Counted from the stretch's first letter, positions 1-11,220 are shown. The stretch is 64,000 bases of DNA from Chrysaora quinquecirrha (GCA_014526335.1 JACTAT010000035.1:78969-142968); one strand, 5' to 3'. Program-made: numbers and translations. Notes: generated from the sequence alone by a model not told the origin.

Positions 1-623
1 TGCCCTTTGGGAATGAAATACCTTGCTTTTGGCACTAGAGATATGTTGGAAACTTCCATGTGTAACTGGTATGGTATCACCTTTTTTGAAATAGGGTAAT
101 TCGGAGTGATACGTCCATTGCTTTTGAAGACGAGCCTGTGTTGTTTTTTGAAACCTGTTGTCGTTGAATTTGGCAAAGAAACATGGAAAAGTTCTTAAGT
201 TAATATATTATCAGCTTGAGCAAAAATTGCAACGATTTATCTGGAGTTAAAGGTAAATTTATCTTAATGAATTCAACTGGTGCAAGTTTGGTGCTGGTTC
301 CGTTTCGCACCACTAGGCCTACGCCTCTGTTCTCGTACTGTAGTGTACTGTCCCTAAACAGAAGGCACGCAGAAGGAAAAACATTTCAGCTGGCTGGACA
401 GCGAAACAAAATGAGTCGGTTTTGATATATAACGCCATGACCTAGTCTTCATTAAATCAAACCAGGGCCATGCCACCTCTGAAAAGCCGTCTCAGGCTGA
501 AAACAAACGACTGTGGACTGGACTACTTGTCTACCAAGGTGAAAGCATGGTCTAAGGTGGACAGCTCATATGTAACAGTCAAAGTATCAGCACCTAAATT
601 TCCTGTATTCTTTATTTTTGCAG

Positions 624-692
624 TGTGCTCTTCGAATCAGCAAGGATGGCCGGTATGCAGTGGTTTGTGCAAGAACAAAGTCTCAGCGCAAA
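624..692 (+). CDS. possible internal exon of an unidentified gene
   Basis: A 69-bp open stretch (23 codons) is bounded by a pyrimidine-rich tract ending TTTTGCAG and by the strong donor AAA|GTAAGT. The phase-0 reading begins CALRISKDGRYAVVCAR, which resembles one blade of a WD40-type beta-propeller (ISxDGxY pattern). I found no neighbouring exon that joins it: the sequence downstream is a transposable element and then non-coding DNA. It could be the remnant of a gene extending left of the window or a chance pairing of splice signals. The family assignment is only a hint. Confidence 0.3.
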
Positions 693-720
693 GTAAGTGC
701 GTATATTCATACTGAGTATA

Positions 721-1094
721 TACTCTTAGGTGCCTAATTGCTAATTGGGGGGTCGGAATAGGCGGGGGTTGGAACTACCGTCAGGATCTAATTGGCGGGG
801 GGGTCGGAATAAACGGGGGTCGGACTTTGTTTGACAAACTTTGTCTGGAAACTGCTGAAACGCAAAGCGAGGGGCCCTATAGTGCTTATAGGCTAAGGAA
901 ATCCATAGTTCTAACCAACAAATTGAGTGTACAAGTGAAATTTCACACCAAGAACGTCAAAGTAAGTTTAGTAAAAATATCAACATCAATATTAATGCAA
1001 ACTTAATAAGCGGGGGGGTCTTAATAAGAGCGGGGGGGTTGGAAATTTTTCAAAAATTAATTAGCGGGGGACGGCAATTAGGCACCTAAGAGTA
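721..1094. mobile_element. palindromic MITE with TA target duplication (family 1)
   Basis: The two ends are perfect inverted repeats of about 19 bp (TACTCTTAGGTGCCTAATT and its complement). If the outer TA on each side is read as the target duplication, the element starts CTCTTAGG and ends CCTAAGAG, as in Tc1/mariner-type insertions. The interior carries repeated G-runs of the form TTAATAAGCGGGGGGG. There is no coding capacity. A related element with the same terminal motif and the same interior style lies at 60132-60549 inside the Rpn1 gene. Confidence 0.75.
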
Positions 1095-1896
1095 GATTAG
1101 TCACATTGGTTATGTATATTTTTGTATTGCACATCATCGCATCCAAAGCGTTTTTTGCGTTTGCGGATTATTCAGTACTCGATTTGATTGCGCCTAATTT
1201 GATTTCGAATTAAACGCTGTCAAATGTTCGCTACCCATACAAAATTTTAAAGAATTCCTCGTACGTTAACTTACTAAATAGCCTACAACTATAATCGATT
1301 AGTTGTGCGAGGCTTATACTTGGGTGATACCAAATGTCCATTTGATCATACGACATCAAAAAAGGTTCTTAAGATAATTTCAGCAATACGCGATTCGTTG
1401 TAGTTTCCCTTCTTTTCTCGAAATCGGACGTGTTTTAGCCTGGATGCTGAGAGCTCATTCGATGTGTTACTTAAGAATTTATGGTGATATTTTATGCTGG
1501 TATTAACCATTGGCGGATGTAATTCCCCATATGCTCAGCACTCAGCTTTCTGAGTCGCCCCATCACGCCATCACCCCCAGAGGAACTGATACAGGTATTA
1601 TGGTGGCTCAATGCATAACCGATGGTTCACTTTTTGAGATAAGCGAGTGATTTAACAGCTTGTGTCTGAGTATTCTGTTATTCAGCGTGTATGCTGTCAC
1701 AGCATCGAACTAGTCGCGCTTGGCTGATTGCTGATCAAAACTAAACATGACCCAAACATCTTGAAGTACCGTATCTCGTCAGTGAGGGTTTGCAACTTTT
1801 TTTGCTTCCAAATGATCTGGTCATTCCTATTGCTAGAAGTTTTCCTAATGACGACGGCATCAAAATAGGCGGTGTGACACAAGGGTCGCCATTTGT
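1095..1896. other. no recognisable feature
   Basis: This is AT-rich sequence with short broken reading frames only. I see no splice-bounded exon, repeat or RNA gene. Confidence 0.5.
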
Positions 1897-2915
1897 TCCT
1901 TTACTTTTCAAACTCTCATCATCGTAAATGCTTTCATACGATACGATTCGCTATGACTAATCTTATGAATCTTATTATCGTAAATGCGATTCGCTTTCAC
2001 AAATCCCATGAATATGATCATCGTAAATGCTTCCATACGATTTGCTATGACTTATCCTATGAATCTTATCATCGTTTAATGGTTCCGTACGATTCGCTAT
2101 GACTAATCCTATGAATCTAAATTCTAATGCTTCCATACGATTCGTTATGACTAATCCTATGAATCTAATCATCGTAAATGCTTCCATACGATTCGTTATG
2201 ACTAATCCTATGAATCTAATCATCGTAAATGCTTCCATCGATTCGCTATGACTAATCATATGAATCTGATGCTTCCATACGATTCGCTGTGACTAATCCT
2301 ATGAATTTAATCATCGTAAATGCTTCCATACGATTCGCTATGACTAACCCTATGAAACTTAGCATCGTTTTAATGCTTCTATACGATTCACTATGACTAA
2401 CCCTCTGAATCTTATCATCGTTTAATGGTTCCGTACGATTCGCTATGACTAATCCTATGAATCTAAATTCTAATGCTTCCATGCGATTCCTTATGACTAA
2501 TCCTATGAATCCAATGCTTCCATACGATTCGCTATGACTAATCCTATGAATCTCATCATCGTCAATGCTTCCATACGATCCACTATGACTAACCCTATGA
2601 ATCTAATCATCTTGAATGCTTCCATACGATTCGCTATGACTAATCCTATGAATCTAATCATCGTGAATGCTCCCCTACGATTCGCTATGACTAACCCTAT
2701 GAATCTTAACATCTTTTAATGCTTCCATACGATTCGCTATGACTAATCCTATGAATCTAATAATCGTGAATGCTTCCATATGATTCGCTATGACTAATCC
2801 TATGAATTTAATAATCGTGAATGCTTCCATACGATTCGCTATGACTAATCCTATGAATCTAATAATCGTGAATGCTTCCATATGATTCGCTATGACTAAT
2901 CCTATGAATCTAACC
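1897..2915. repeat. 51-bp minisatellite
   Basis: About 20 tandem copies of a unit containing CTATGACTAATCCTATGAAT and ATCGTAAATGCTTCCATACG. Successive units are 51 bp apart where intact, and some copies are shortened. Because 51 is a multiple of 3, several reading frames stay open through the array; these are not genes. Confidence 0.93.
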
Positions 2916-2935
2916 AAAATAACGTCAGAAGTGAA

Positions 2936-3124
2936 ATGTTTGACCATGAAATTCACACTATACAATTTTTACACAAAGAGCTCTGCAAAGAAGAATTTTG
3001 GAAATCTCACACCAGACCAGGCATTGAAGCTTGCGAGATCATCCGACGGCAAGCGAAGAAACCGATTATTGATATGCAGAGAAAGAACATCAAAGTGGGT
3101 GTCAGTGATTTCATTTCCAAGTAG
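2936..3124 (+). CDS. small ORF after the minisatellite, doubtful
   Basis: A 62-codon frame begins MFDHEIHTIQFLHKELCKEE and ends at TAG. Its composition looks protein-like (charged, no repeats). A second frame (2892-3230) is open over the same DNA, so only one, or neither, can be real. I recognise no domain, no upstream promoter and no splice partner. It could be a gene remnant or chance. Confidence 0.15.
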   Translation: MFDHEIHTIQFLHKELCKEEFWKSHTRPGIEACEIIRRQAKKPIIDMQRKNIKVGVSDFISK

Positions 3125-3239
3125 CGATGTGGCTGTTAATTGCTATGCGAGAGAATTCCTGCAAGGGTTTTCATTGCAAAGAGAAGAGAAGAAAATTCGG
3201 TACAAGTTCACTTGTTGCTCATTGCCGTAATACTACAGG

Positions 3240-3970
3240 AAGCAAATACAAACAAATGACGTAGACATCATGCAGATAAACAAAATTATATCTATATCAG
3301 ATGTCAAGTTTTATCTTTATTGAACTTGGACGTTGGGGTATAGAGCTATAACAAGACTCTTGTGAAGGACCGCTACACATTCTAATGTTTTGTTCTTATG
3401 TTATCTTATGTTACGAGGTTTCTAAGTTTGAAATTGATACCGATGATTTTGTGTAATATAAAAATTGTGTAGAGAATCTGGGGTTAAGTTATACCAGTGG
3501 AAGTGGCTAAATGAGTTGATTTGATATTTCTTCCTCATAGTGCAATGGTTGTAGTTATGGTAGCAAATAATTTATGGGAACTGGCCACTCAGTTTCTTCA
3601 ATGGCAATAATACGGCAGTAAATAACAACTTCAGAAGGGATGGCTTCTATGATATAAAGCAAAGAAAAAATACTTTGTGTAACAATGTTTAAATCCACAT
3701 CTGATTTTGTTTCAACATGTTTTTTGGTTTTTCAACTTGACATTCGCGAAATTTCTTCGAATTTTATTTCCGTGTGTTTGGACTTACTAAAAAAATCCTA
3801 CTTTCAGTCATTAGTTTTGTTATTTCTTGCTGTTTAGTTCAATACCGAAAACTACGGCTCACGTAACGCAAGTATATGTTTTCGTACAGTGGTTGCTCTA
3901 CTCCACTCATACATTCCCCTGGTTAGAATTTGATAAAGTCATAAGGCTAGAGCGGCGAGTGAATCCTTAA
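3240..3970. other. no recognisable feature
   Basis: AT-rich non-coding sequence without long frames, tandem repeats or inverted repeats that I can see. Confidence 0.5.
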
Positions 3971-4245
3971 GCCAAGGACAGATGATCAAACGTTGTTTGT
4001 GAAACATATGATCTTCCGCTTTTTAAACATAATGTTTAACCTTTCTGAGACTTCTAAAAAAAAATACTAGTCAAACAGCTGGTTGAAACAAAAGCAAATG
4101 TTTTCGACGTTTCGACGAAAGCATTGACAGGCAAATTTTGCTTATTTATGCTTTGCTACTTGGCCAACCAGTCAAACATTGTTTTGTGAGTAAATCTCAA
4201 ATGTCTGTCTGTCAAGTGATGTTGATCGTTTGGCAGTGCACTGTA
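3971..4245. mobile_element. diverged MITE of the GCCAAAC/CAAACATTG family (family 2)
   Basis: The left part (GCCAAGGACAGATGATCAAACG) is roughly the inverse of the right part (TGTTGATCGTTTGGCAGTGC). The interior has repeated CAAACATTG, GCTTATTTATGC and CAAATGTTT words, as in the better-preserved copies at 51404-51690 and 62529-62812. The ends are degenerate, so the limits are approximate. Confidence 0.4.
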
Positions 4246-4508
4246 ATGCATCCAAACCAACAGCGAGTGGTCAACGGCAATTCTGTCTTAAATCAGTTTG
4301 TAAAATAGTGTCATCTGTTTTAGTGTAATTATGAGAACAAAAGACATAAAATACTAGACTAACTACCCAATTCTTTATCAAAAATATTTACTGCAAAATA
4401 CTGAGTAATATCATTTTCAATTAAAAAATACTTCTACAAATTGCGGATAATTGTAAAAAATATATATTTTTATTTCTAAAAAAATGCTGATTAGTATCTT
4501 CTGATATA

Positions 4509-4658
4509 GACTTATCACATGAGTCGTAGTTATCGCTAATGAGTCTATGCTGGAAGCTCAAACTACGCTCAAATCATAACCACTCTAAGCAAACAGCTGT
4601 ATAGTTGTTGTTGTTGTTGTTACTGTTTGCGAAGAGTGGGACTCATGTAATAAGTTTA
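4509..4658. mobile_element. 150-bp MITE with 11-bp target duplication
   Basis: The terminal inverted repeats are ACTTATCACATGAGTC on the left and the complement of ACTTATTACATGAGTC on the right, one mismatch. The element is flanked by the exact direct repeat CTTCTGATATA (4498-4508 and 4659-4669). A duplication this long suggests a Mutator-like or similar source. A short (GTT)n run lies inside. There is no coding capacity. Confidence 0.75.
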
Positions 4659-4839
4659 CTTCTGATATACAAATACCGAGTATATATGAACCAATATAGC
4701 CAATATATGAACGTCTTAAAAATTGAATGTTTCTGTTGAAATTGTTATTAAAACGTCTCTATAATCTAATGAATGTAATTTTAAAATTTTAATGCTACTA
4801 CAAAATGGTGAAGTTTGTTAAAGTACAAGTACAAGTTTT

Positions 4840-5150
4840 TTTTATAAGAAACACCTTTATAAGGAACTTGAGGCTGAAAATGCCCAAAAAATTAAGGAAC
4901 TTTAAGGAACTGTCGAGGCTCGGATGAAAAACTAGGAATAAATCTTTTCAAGAACAAGACTATTTGTACAGAAAAATAACATATGAATTTGCTGTAAAAA
5001 TTAGTATTCATATGAATTTGCTGTAAAAATTAGTATTCAAACATATGTCATGACAATGAACAATATAAGGAACTTCAGCCTCATTTTGTCGAAAAATTAA
5101 GGAACTCAAGCCTCAACTCAGACCAAAGGTTCCTTATAAAAAGAACGTGT
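4840..5150. mobile_element. MITE-like inverted repeat ending in TTATAAGGAAC (family 3)
   Basis: The left side has TTTTTTATAAG, TTTATAAGGAACTTGAGGCT and AATTAAGGAAC. The right side has the inverse series, ending GGTTCCTTATAAAAA. A 30-bp stretch is tandemly duplicated inside (about 4980-5041). Related elements are at 38530-38862 and, as a fragment, 29036-29165. Ends approximate. Confidence 0.55.
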
Positions 5151-5837
5151 ATAGTATTGGTTAAAAACGTTATTGGTACAAGTATAGTGTAGATGTAGGT
5201 ATGCTGTGGAGCTAGACCCCTTTGTTTTTTTACATATTATTCATTTCTTCTGTCCCAAACACTTTTATGTCTGGTATCTTGTTCACTACGTTAATGAGTA
5301 CAGACATTGCGGTCAAGGCTGGTCATATATACTAATTTAGCACATCGAATTTGAAATGTCTTGGCAGGCAATCTTTATATGTATGTGTAGTAATGATCTA
5401 TATATGTGTAGTCTCGAGAGCGAATCTCAGTCAAATTGCATTCAGTCTCAGGAATTCACCAATTAATTACTCGACGGCATGAGGCATAACTATGTAGGCC
5501 TGGGTGGCACAAAATTTTCAGTCCTCATTGGATGAAAGACTGAAAGGTATTTTCAAACATGAAGGCATACTCACTCGATACCGTATTCGCTTCTTGTACA
5601 AACACCTTAAATCATCCTGTACAATCATTCAATAACTATTATTGCTGCAATGCAGAGAGAGTAGAAATAAAGATCGCTGCAAAACATTCTGTTATGGTGT
5701 GAAGAAACCTTTAAGTAACCCGGCAATGTGCAGACAAATCACGTTTTTATACTGGATTTTGACTTTGTTACCGCAATATCCAATATGTCTTTCGAAGCAC
5801 AACTCTGAGTGTCAGAGAAGTCCTTATCCATAAGAAC
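5151..5837. other. no recognisable feature
   Basis: Non-coding sequence with a few short frames. This is the 3' flank of the minus-strand gene that follows. Confidence 0.5.
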
Positions 5838-6179
5838 TCATCTGTGATCATTTTGTGTTGCCTCTTCGTAAGATGGAAGCTCATCCATTAGTTCATTATC
5901 ACTGGTTGCCTCTTGATAAGTTGGCAAACTATCAGTTCTAGGTATAACACTAGTTCTTTCATTCGCTGTAAATGTCTGCAATGTAGAAGGCAATGAAGAT
6001 GTCATTGTTGAAGTTCTAATGGAGCGATTACGTTGTCTCCAAGCATCTATCGCTTCTCTATATCTCTGTAGATCTCTTCTTGTTCTCCACGGTTTATAAA
6101 TTTTGCTGTATATTTGATATAAAAGCCAAAGGATGCCCAACGCTGCAAATATTATCACTGTCCATGTGGACCTATCCAT
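5838..6179 (-). CDS. small single-pass membrane protein with two LPxY tail motifs
   Basis: An intronless 113-residue frame. Residues about 7-24 form one hydrophobic segment preceded by only six residues. A basic stretch (KIYKPWRTRR) follows, so the tail is predicted to be cytosolic. The tail ends with two related motifs, LPTYQEAT (85-92) and LPSYEEAT (101-108). These resemble the PPxY ligand of WW domains in NEDD4-type ubiquitin ligases, with Leu at the first position. The layout matches the proteins at 8403-8765 and 41542-41856: tiny outside part, one helix, I-Y-K juxtamembrane motif and a C-terminal xPSYEEA. I infer a paralogous family. The family is not one I can name; the function as an E3 or trafficking adaptor is inferred from the motifs only. 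Confidence 0.75.
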   Translation of the reverse strand: MDRSTWTVIIFAALGILWLLYQIYSKIYKPWRTRRDLQRYREAIDAWRQRNRSIRTSTMTSSLPSTLQTFTANERTSVIPRTDSLPTYQEATSDNELMDELPSYEEATQNDHR

Positions 6180-6536
6180 TCCTTGTACTTTATATTACTT
6201 TATTGCAGTTGTTAATGAATGCATGCTTTGATGGTTTGATGTCAATTCAAGGAGCACAGTTCTACATAGAAAACTGAAATGAAATGAAATGACAGCATGA
6301 GGCGTTGTTACGTTCCTGTTTTGGTCTGTTTTTTATTTTGGTAGACCAAAGTATCTTCGGTCAATCTACATTTTCTAATACGCAAATAATGAAAAAGCTT
6401 GGTGTATGTCTCGCGTTGAATATTACTAGAATGTAGCACAAGCCCTCTTTAAGCTTGCAGCTTGGTACACTCACTTAGCTGGTATCGCGGGCCGCATTGC
6501 TAGTCTATACATATAATCCCGGGCATATAATGAAGA
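6180..6536. other. 5' flank of the minus-strand membrane-protein gene
   Basis: Upstream region of the gene at 5838-6179. I see no convincing TATA box and no other feature. Confidence 0.4.
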
Positions 6537-6705
6537 AATTTAAAAAAAGGATTCAATCCCAAGAAAAACGACAAATGTTAACGACGTTCTTTCATTACCC
6601 TTTATCAAATGGATTAGTGCATTACCCTTTGCCACTTGATACAGGGTAATGCCTGAAACGTAGTTAAATTTGTCTTTTTTCTTGGTACGGAATCCTCTTT
6701 TTAAC
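6537..6705. mobile_element. short hairpin MITE
   Basis: The left arm (AATTTAAAAAAAGGATTC ... ACAAATGTTAACGACG ... CATTACCC) is matched in inverse order by the right arm (GGGTAATG ... CGTAGTTAAATTTGTC ... GAATCCTCTTTTTAA). The arms are about 60 bp with several mismatches, so the whole could fold into one hairpin. It directly abuts the next element. Confidence 0.6.
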
Positions 6706-6706
6706 T

Positions 6707-6906
6707 CACGCTAGCGAATCTTTACGCACTACTGCGGTGGATACGCACTACTGTAGTTGTATATTTTGCGTACTGTGGAGGTGTTTTTTGCTTACTGTGG
6801 TGGATGCGCACTACTGTACTGTGCTTGATGTGGTGGGTTAAGCATAATAACCCACCACTCAAGCATGATAACCCACCACAGGAATGCGTATAGATTCGCT
6901 AGTGTG
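6707..6906. mobile_element. 200-bp MITE with TAACT target duplication
   Basis: The ends CACGCTAGCGAATC and GATTCGCTAGTGTG are inverted repeats with one mismatch. TAACT flanks both sides (6702-6706, 6907-6911). The interior has repeated ACGCACTACTG and its inverse-like AACCCACCAC words. The left duplication lies at the right end of the 6537-6705 hairpin, so this element probably inserted into that one. Confidence 0.7.
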
Positions 6907-6911
6907 TAACT

Positions 6912-8402
6912 TATTCGATAGCACCATAGGCTATATTTATTAAATGGGTGTTTCTGGCACGAAGATCTCCTTTGGATGTCAGAGTAGGAACTGAGACGCT
7001 TATGTCCCTGGCTTTATCGGTCATTAACGGTCAAACTAAGTTTTAGCAACTTCTATTTGTAACTCCCCCTTGGCAGCCTGCCCGGGTTGACAGTGTTCGT
7101 AAACTGGTAACAGTGGAAATATATTATATAGTTGAAATATAGTGGATCAAAGAAAATATTGCACAGAAATCACCAACAAATCTTAAAAAATCTTTTGTGA
7201 TTATATTATCTGTTGTGCTTAATTTCAGTTAAATAACTTTTTGTAAAAATCTTGAAAAAAGAGCTCTAAAAAAATTCTGCTACAAAAATTAGCATTAATC
7301 ATTTAACACATTGAAGAATAAGTAAGAATATCTATGAGTGTCACAGAATTATTCATTGATTGGTACTTTAAAACATTACATAAAGGCAGAGGCACATTAT
7401 CAAAGGCACTAAAGTCGGAAAAACATATTGATAAAACAGGACTTAATTGCTTTAACAAATTTTGTTCAAGTCCCTGAAATGATGCCAAGAGGGCAAACTA
7501 TTGAAAATAGATGAATTTTTTTCGCAATTTGCAAAAATTAACTTCTAGAGGTTCAGTAACTAGGGGCATTATAAAGGATATTTCCAACTTATATAACCAT
7601 GATGTCAAAGCTGTGCATCTTTGGCACAAAATGGCCCTCCTAAGGAAGGAGACAGGAAAACAATTCCAGATATTAAAAGGGGCACTCATTCCTCTTACAA
7701 AAGATTTAAATATCTAATTACATGACAAATGAAACCTATATAAAGATGGAAGAAAATTATAAAATATAACTAAATACTTATAAATATATTATAGAAATTG
7801 CATTAAAATCATAAGGAATATACAAGTTTTCATTTTGATTAAAAAAATTTGATTATTAGAAATTCAACTTCAGCTTTTTTACATTACATACATATTGCAA
7901 AAAAAGATGGTAAAAGAGGCAGAAATTGTTGGGCATTGACAAAATAGAACATGGGGTAATTCTTGGACAACTACTGGCCTATCGAAGAAGCAAGTTGCTC
8001 TCATCAACTGCGAAAGTAGTCTGGGTGTTGTCTACTCTCATGACCAGCCCTGTTGGCAACATGATATCTGCTAAAGGTGAGTTTCCACTTCAGAAGTCTG
8101 TGGATTTGGTTGTGTGATTGTGTGACCAGTTCTCTGGGTATGCAAAGTTTGATGCAGTGACAAAGATTGCCTTGTCATCAGTGATTGCAAGATTGATTAC
8201 CGAATTTTGACTGACTTTAACCTTTTCCCAATCAGCAAGAGCAGAGCCAATCAAGTTGCCCAGGCCACACTGGTGGTGCTTCCAGATCCACAGAAGCAGA
8301 AGTTATGGAACAGCTTTCAAGCAGTTGCATGACCAAATTTGCAAGTACGTGGAAAACCCCCTAATGTTCTATACACAGTGGTCTATACAGAAAAGAACAC
8401 TA
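6912..8402. other. no recognisable gene; AT-rich
   Basis: Short frames at 7511-7717 (+) and 7926-8117 (+) are open for 60-68 codons but show no motif, splice partner or homology that I recognise. The last part is the 3' flank of the gene at 8403-8765. Part of 8150-8340 reads like decayed coding sequence, but I cannot identify it. Confidence 0.4.
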
Positions 8403-8765
8403 TTAAGATGAAGACTGGTGCAGGTGTTTAGTAGCTTCTTCATAGCTTGGTGGCAACTCATTGAAATCTTGAAATGCTGTGACTAAATCATACGGAGGTG
8501 GTTGACCACAATTTGTCCTGTTAAAATCAATTGTAAAAGGGCTATTTGCAGCAAGAAAACTTGTCCTATGGGTGTCAGTGCCAGCCTGAAATGCCACTTG
8601 GCCATTGTTGTGATGGCAGTCTCCATTTGTATGATTTTCTTGTTCTCTATGGCTTAAGAAGTACTTTGCTATGTAGCGTTTATAAATGAAGTATGCCCAC
8701 ACCAAGATGAAGCTCATTACAAGAAATACAGTTATCCATACAGCAGCTGTTTTTCGAGACACCAT
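8403..8765 (-). CDS. small single-pass membrane protein with two PPxY motifs
   Basis: An intronless 120-residue frame. Residues about 7-26 are the only membrane segment. It is followed by IYKRYIAKYF (27-36), nearly identical to IYKRCIAKYF in the protein at 41542-41856, which is the clearest evidence that the two are paralogs. The predicted cytosolic tail has PPPY (89-92) and PPSYEEAT (105-112). Both are canonical PPxY ligands for WW domains of NEDD4-family ubiquitin ligases. Asn/His-rich sequence separates the membrane segment from the motifs. I infer a membrane-anchored adaptor that recruits a ubiquitin ligase; the partner and the role are unknown. Confidence 0.8.
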   Translation of the reverse strand: MVSRKTAAVWITVFLVMSFILVWAYFIYKRYIAKYFLSHREQENHTNGDCHHNNGQVAFQAGTDTHRTSFLAANSPFTIDFNRTNCGQPPPYDLVTAFQDFNELPPSYEEATKHLHQSSS

Positions 8766-9074
8766 TGTTCATTATCAATATATATGTCCATCTGCTGCCA
8801 GCAAAATGTTGGGCTTTCATTGCTAGGTCATTTTTACCTGCTGAAGGTGACAGATGTTTTTACATATTCACATTGAAAATCTTGTTCCAAAGTTTATGAA
8901 TTGGACACTACAGTAGTTGGGTATTTAATTATTAATGAGTGCCCCTTTTCTGTTTTCCGGAAACTCTAATGAAAAGTCATAAGATCTTTAGTCGCCACAA
9001 GAATGTTTTGATTAGCCTACCCTTTCTACAAGCTAGGCCAGTCGGTCAGCGATAACCACAACGTCATCAACATT
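8766..9074. other. 5' flank of the PPxY gene
   Basis: Probable promoter and 5' untranslated region of the gene at 8403-8765. No convincing core element seen. Confidence 0.35.
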
Positions 9075-11220
9075 AGTCCGGTGGCCAGTTGAGATGACCT
9101 TGACATCGAGTACATATGGGTTTTTATTTTATTTTCTGTTTGTATGGTCATAGAAGACTCGAAAAGCCAAACTTGTCCCTTCCAAGTGTTGGGCAAACTT
9201 TTTATGACCTGCCGAAGATGCGTCATGTCCAAGGTAAAAATTCATCAAAAATTTTGTACATTGTCAAAACATGGTATTGTTTGGTCTCATTCGAATGGAA
9301 ATGGACTCTAGATTTCGAATATAGCATTAAGGTTAGATTCGGTATATATAGATCAAAAGATATTGCTCAAGACATCTGATTTTTACAAAAAAAATCAAAA
9401 AAGTAAAACTAAGAAAAATGTTCTTTGAAAATTATCTTTAGTTAGTTAGCATAGCTTGTACGTTAGTAATTTAGTTAGTTTGCTACTTTGAAAAGTACTA
9501 AAATAGTAAGTAAGTTAGTAAGTTTTTTAATTAGTTAGTGAGTTAGTTAGGTAATTAGTTAGTTAGCTAGTTAGCCGGTTAGTTAGTTGGTAAGTTAGTA
9601 AGTTAGTTAGTTAGTTAGTTACTTAGTTAGTTGGGTAGTTAGTTATTTAGTTAGCTAGCATAGCTTGTAAGTTAGTCAGGTAATTAGTTAGCTACTTTCG
9701 AAGATATTAAGTTGGTTAGTTACTTAGTTAGAAGGGTAGTTAGTTAGGTAACTAGTTTGTCAGTTAGTCAGTTTGTTAGTTAGCATAGCTTGCACATTAC
9801 TCCGTTAGTTAATTAGCTAATTTGAGAGATAATAAGTTAGTTATTAAGTAAGTTATTAAGCTAGCTAGCTAGTTAGTCAGTTAGGTATCTTGGAAGATAG
9901 TAAGTAAGTTAGTTAGTTAGTTAGTTAGTTACTTAGTTAGTTAGTTAGTTAGTCAGTTAATAAGTTAGTTAGTTAGTAAGTTAGTTAGTTACTTAGCATA
10001 GCTTGTAAGTTAGTCAGTTAGTTAGGTAGCTACTTTGGAAGATACTAAGTTAGTTAGTCATTTAGTTAGTAGTATGTTAGTTAGATAACTACTTAGTTAG
10101 TAACTAAGTTAGTAAGATAACTAAATAGTTAGTGAGTTTGTTATTTAGTTATTTAATTAGCGTAGCTTGTTCCAAGTAATTCTGGCAGGCATTGTAGCTA
10201 GTTAGTTAATTAACTAACTATCTTATTAATTAACTAACTAACTAACCAACTAACTAACTAGCTAACTAAAAAAATAACTAACTATGTAGCTAAGAAACTA
10301 ACTAGCTAACTAACTAACTAACTGATTAAATAAATAACTAACCAGCTAACTAACTAATAAATATCTAGCTAGTTACCTAACTAACTAGCTAACTAATAAA
10401 GCAACGTACTAACCACCTTACTATCTTCTAAAGTAGCTAACGAACTAACTGACAAATTTACAAGATATTCTAACTAAGTAACTAACTATCTAAAAACCTA
10501 ACTAACTATCTAACAAACTAACTTAAAATCTTCTAAAGCAGCTAACTAACAAATTGACTAACTTACAAGCTATGCTACTTAAGTAACTAACTAACTAAGT
10601 AACTAACTGACTAACTAACTAACTAACTAAGTAAGTAACTACGTAACTAACTAGCGACAAGACTAACTAATAAAACAAACTAATTATTTAACTAACTAAC
10701 AAACCAACTAATTAATTACCGAACAAACTAACAAACAAACTAACTTTAACTAACTAACTAACTAATTTGCTAACTGATTTACTAACTAACTTACTATCTT
10801 CCAAAGTTAACTAGCTAACTTACTAACATGCTAACTAGAAAACTGAAGATAATTTTTCAAAAAACATTTTTCTTAGTTTTTTTATTTTTTTTGTAAAAAT
10901 CAGATGTCTTGAGCAATATCTTTTGATCTATATATACCGAAACTAACCTTAATGCTATATTCGAAATCTAGAGTCCATTTCCATTCGAATGAGACCAAAC
11001 AATACCATGTTTTGACAATTTACAAAAAATTTTTCGATGAATTTTTTACCTTGGACATGACGCATCTTCGGCAGGTCATAAAAAAATTTGCCCAACACTT
11101 GGAAGGGGCAAGTTTGCCCTTTTCGAGTCTTCTATGACCATATAAACAGAAAATAAAATAAAAACCCATATGTACTCGATGTCAAGGTCATCCTTCAAAT
11201 TCGCATTTGGCCACCGGACT
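9075..11220. mobile_element. 2.1-kb foldback element
   Basis: The outer ends are AGTCCGGTGGCCA (9075-9087) and its complement (11208-11220). Inside lie inverted repeats of about 300 bp (roughly 9095-9435 against 10850-11190). They include CATATGGGTTTTTATTTTAT, CGCATCTTCGGCAGGTCATA and the matching complements. The core is (TTAG/GTTA)n on the left half and (CTAA/TAAC)n on the right half, so it is also inverted about a centre near 10195. ATT lies on both sides and may be a 3-bp target duplication. There is no coding capacity. The whole element can form a very long cruciform. Confidence 0.85.
9430..10850. repeat. inverted (TTAG)n / (CTAA)n core of the foldback element
   Basis: Tetranucleotide TTAG/GTTA repeats run to about 10170, then switch to the complement ACTAACTA. 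Irregular interruptions such as TAGCATAGCTTGTAAGTTAG recur in the left half, with similar TTACAAGCTATGCTA in the right half. The mirror organisation suggests one half was copied from the other. Confidence 0.9.

Noticed and set aside
7511..8117. Small plus-strand genes
   Set aside because: Short frames with no motif or splice partner; not supported beyond being open.
9430..10850. Interstitial telomere-like repeat
   Set aside because: The unit is TTAG/GTTA with inverted halves inside a transposable element; it is not a uniform TTAGG or TTAGGG tract.
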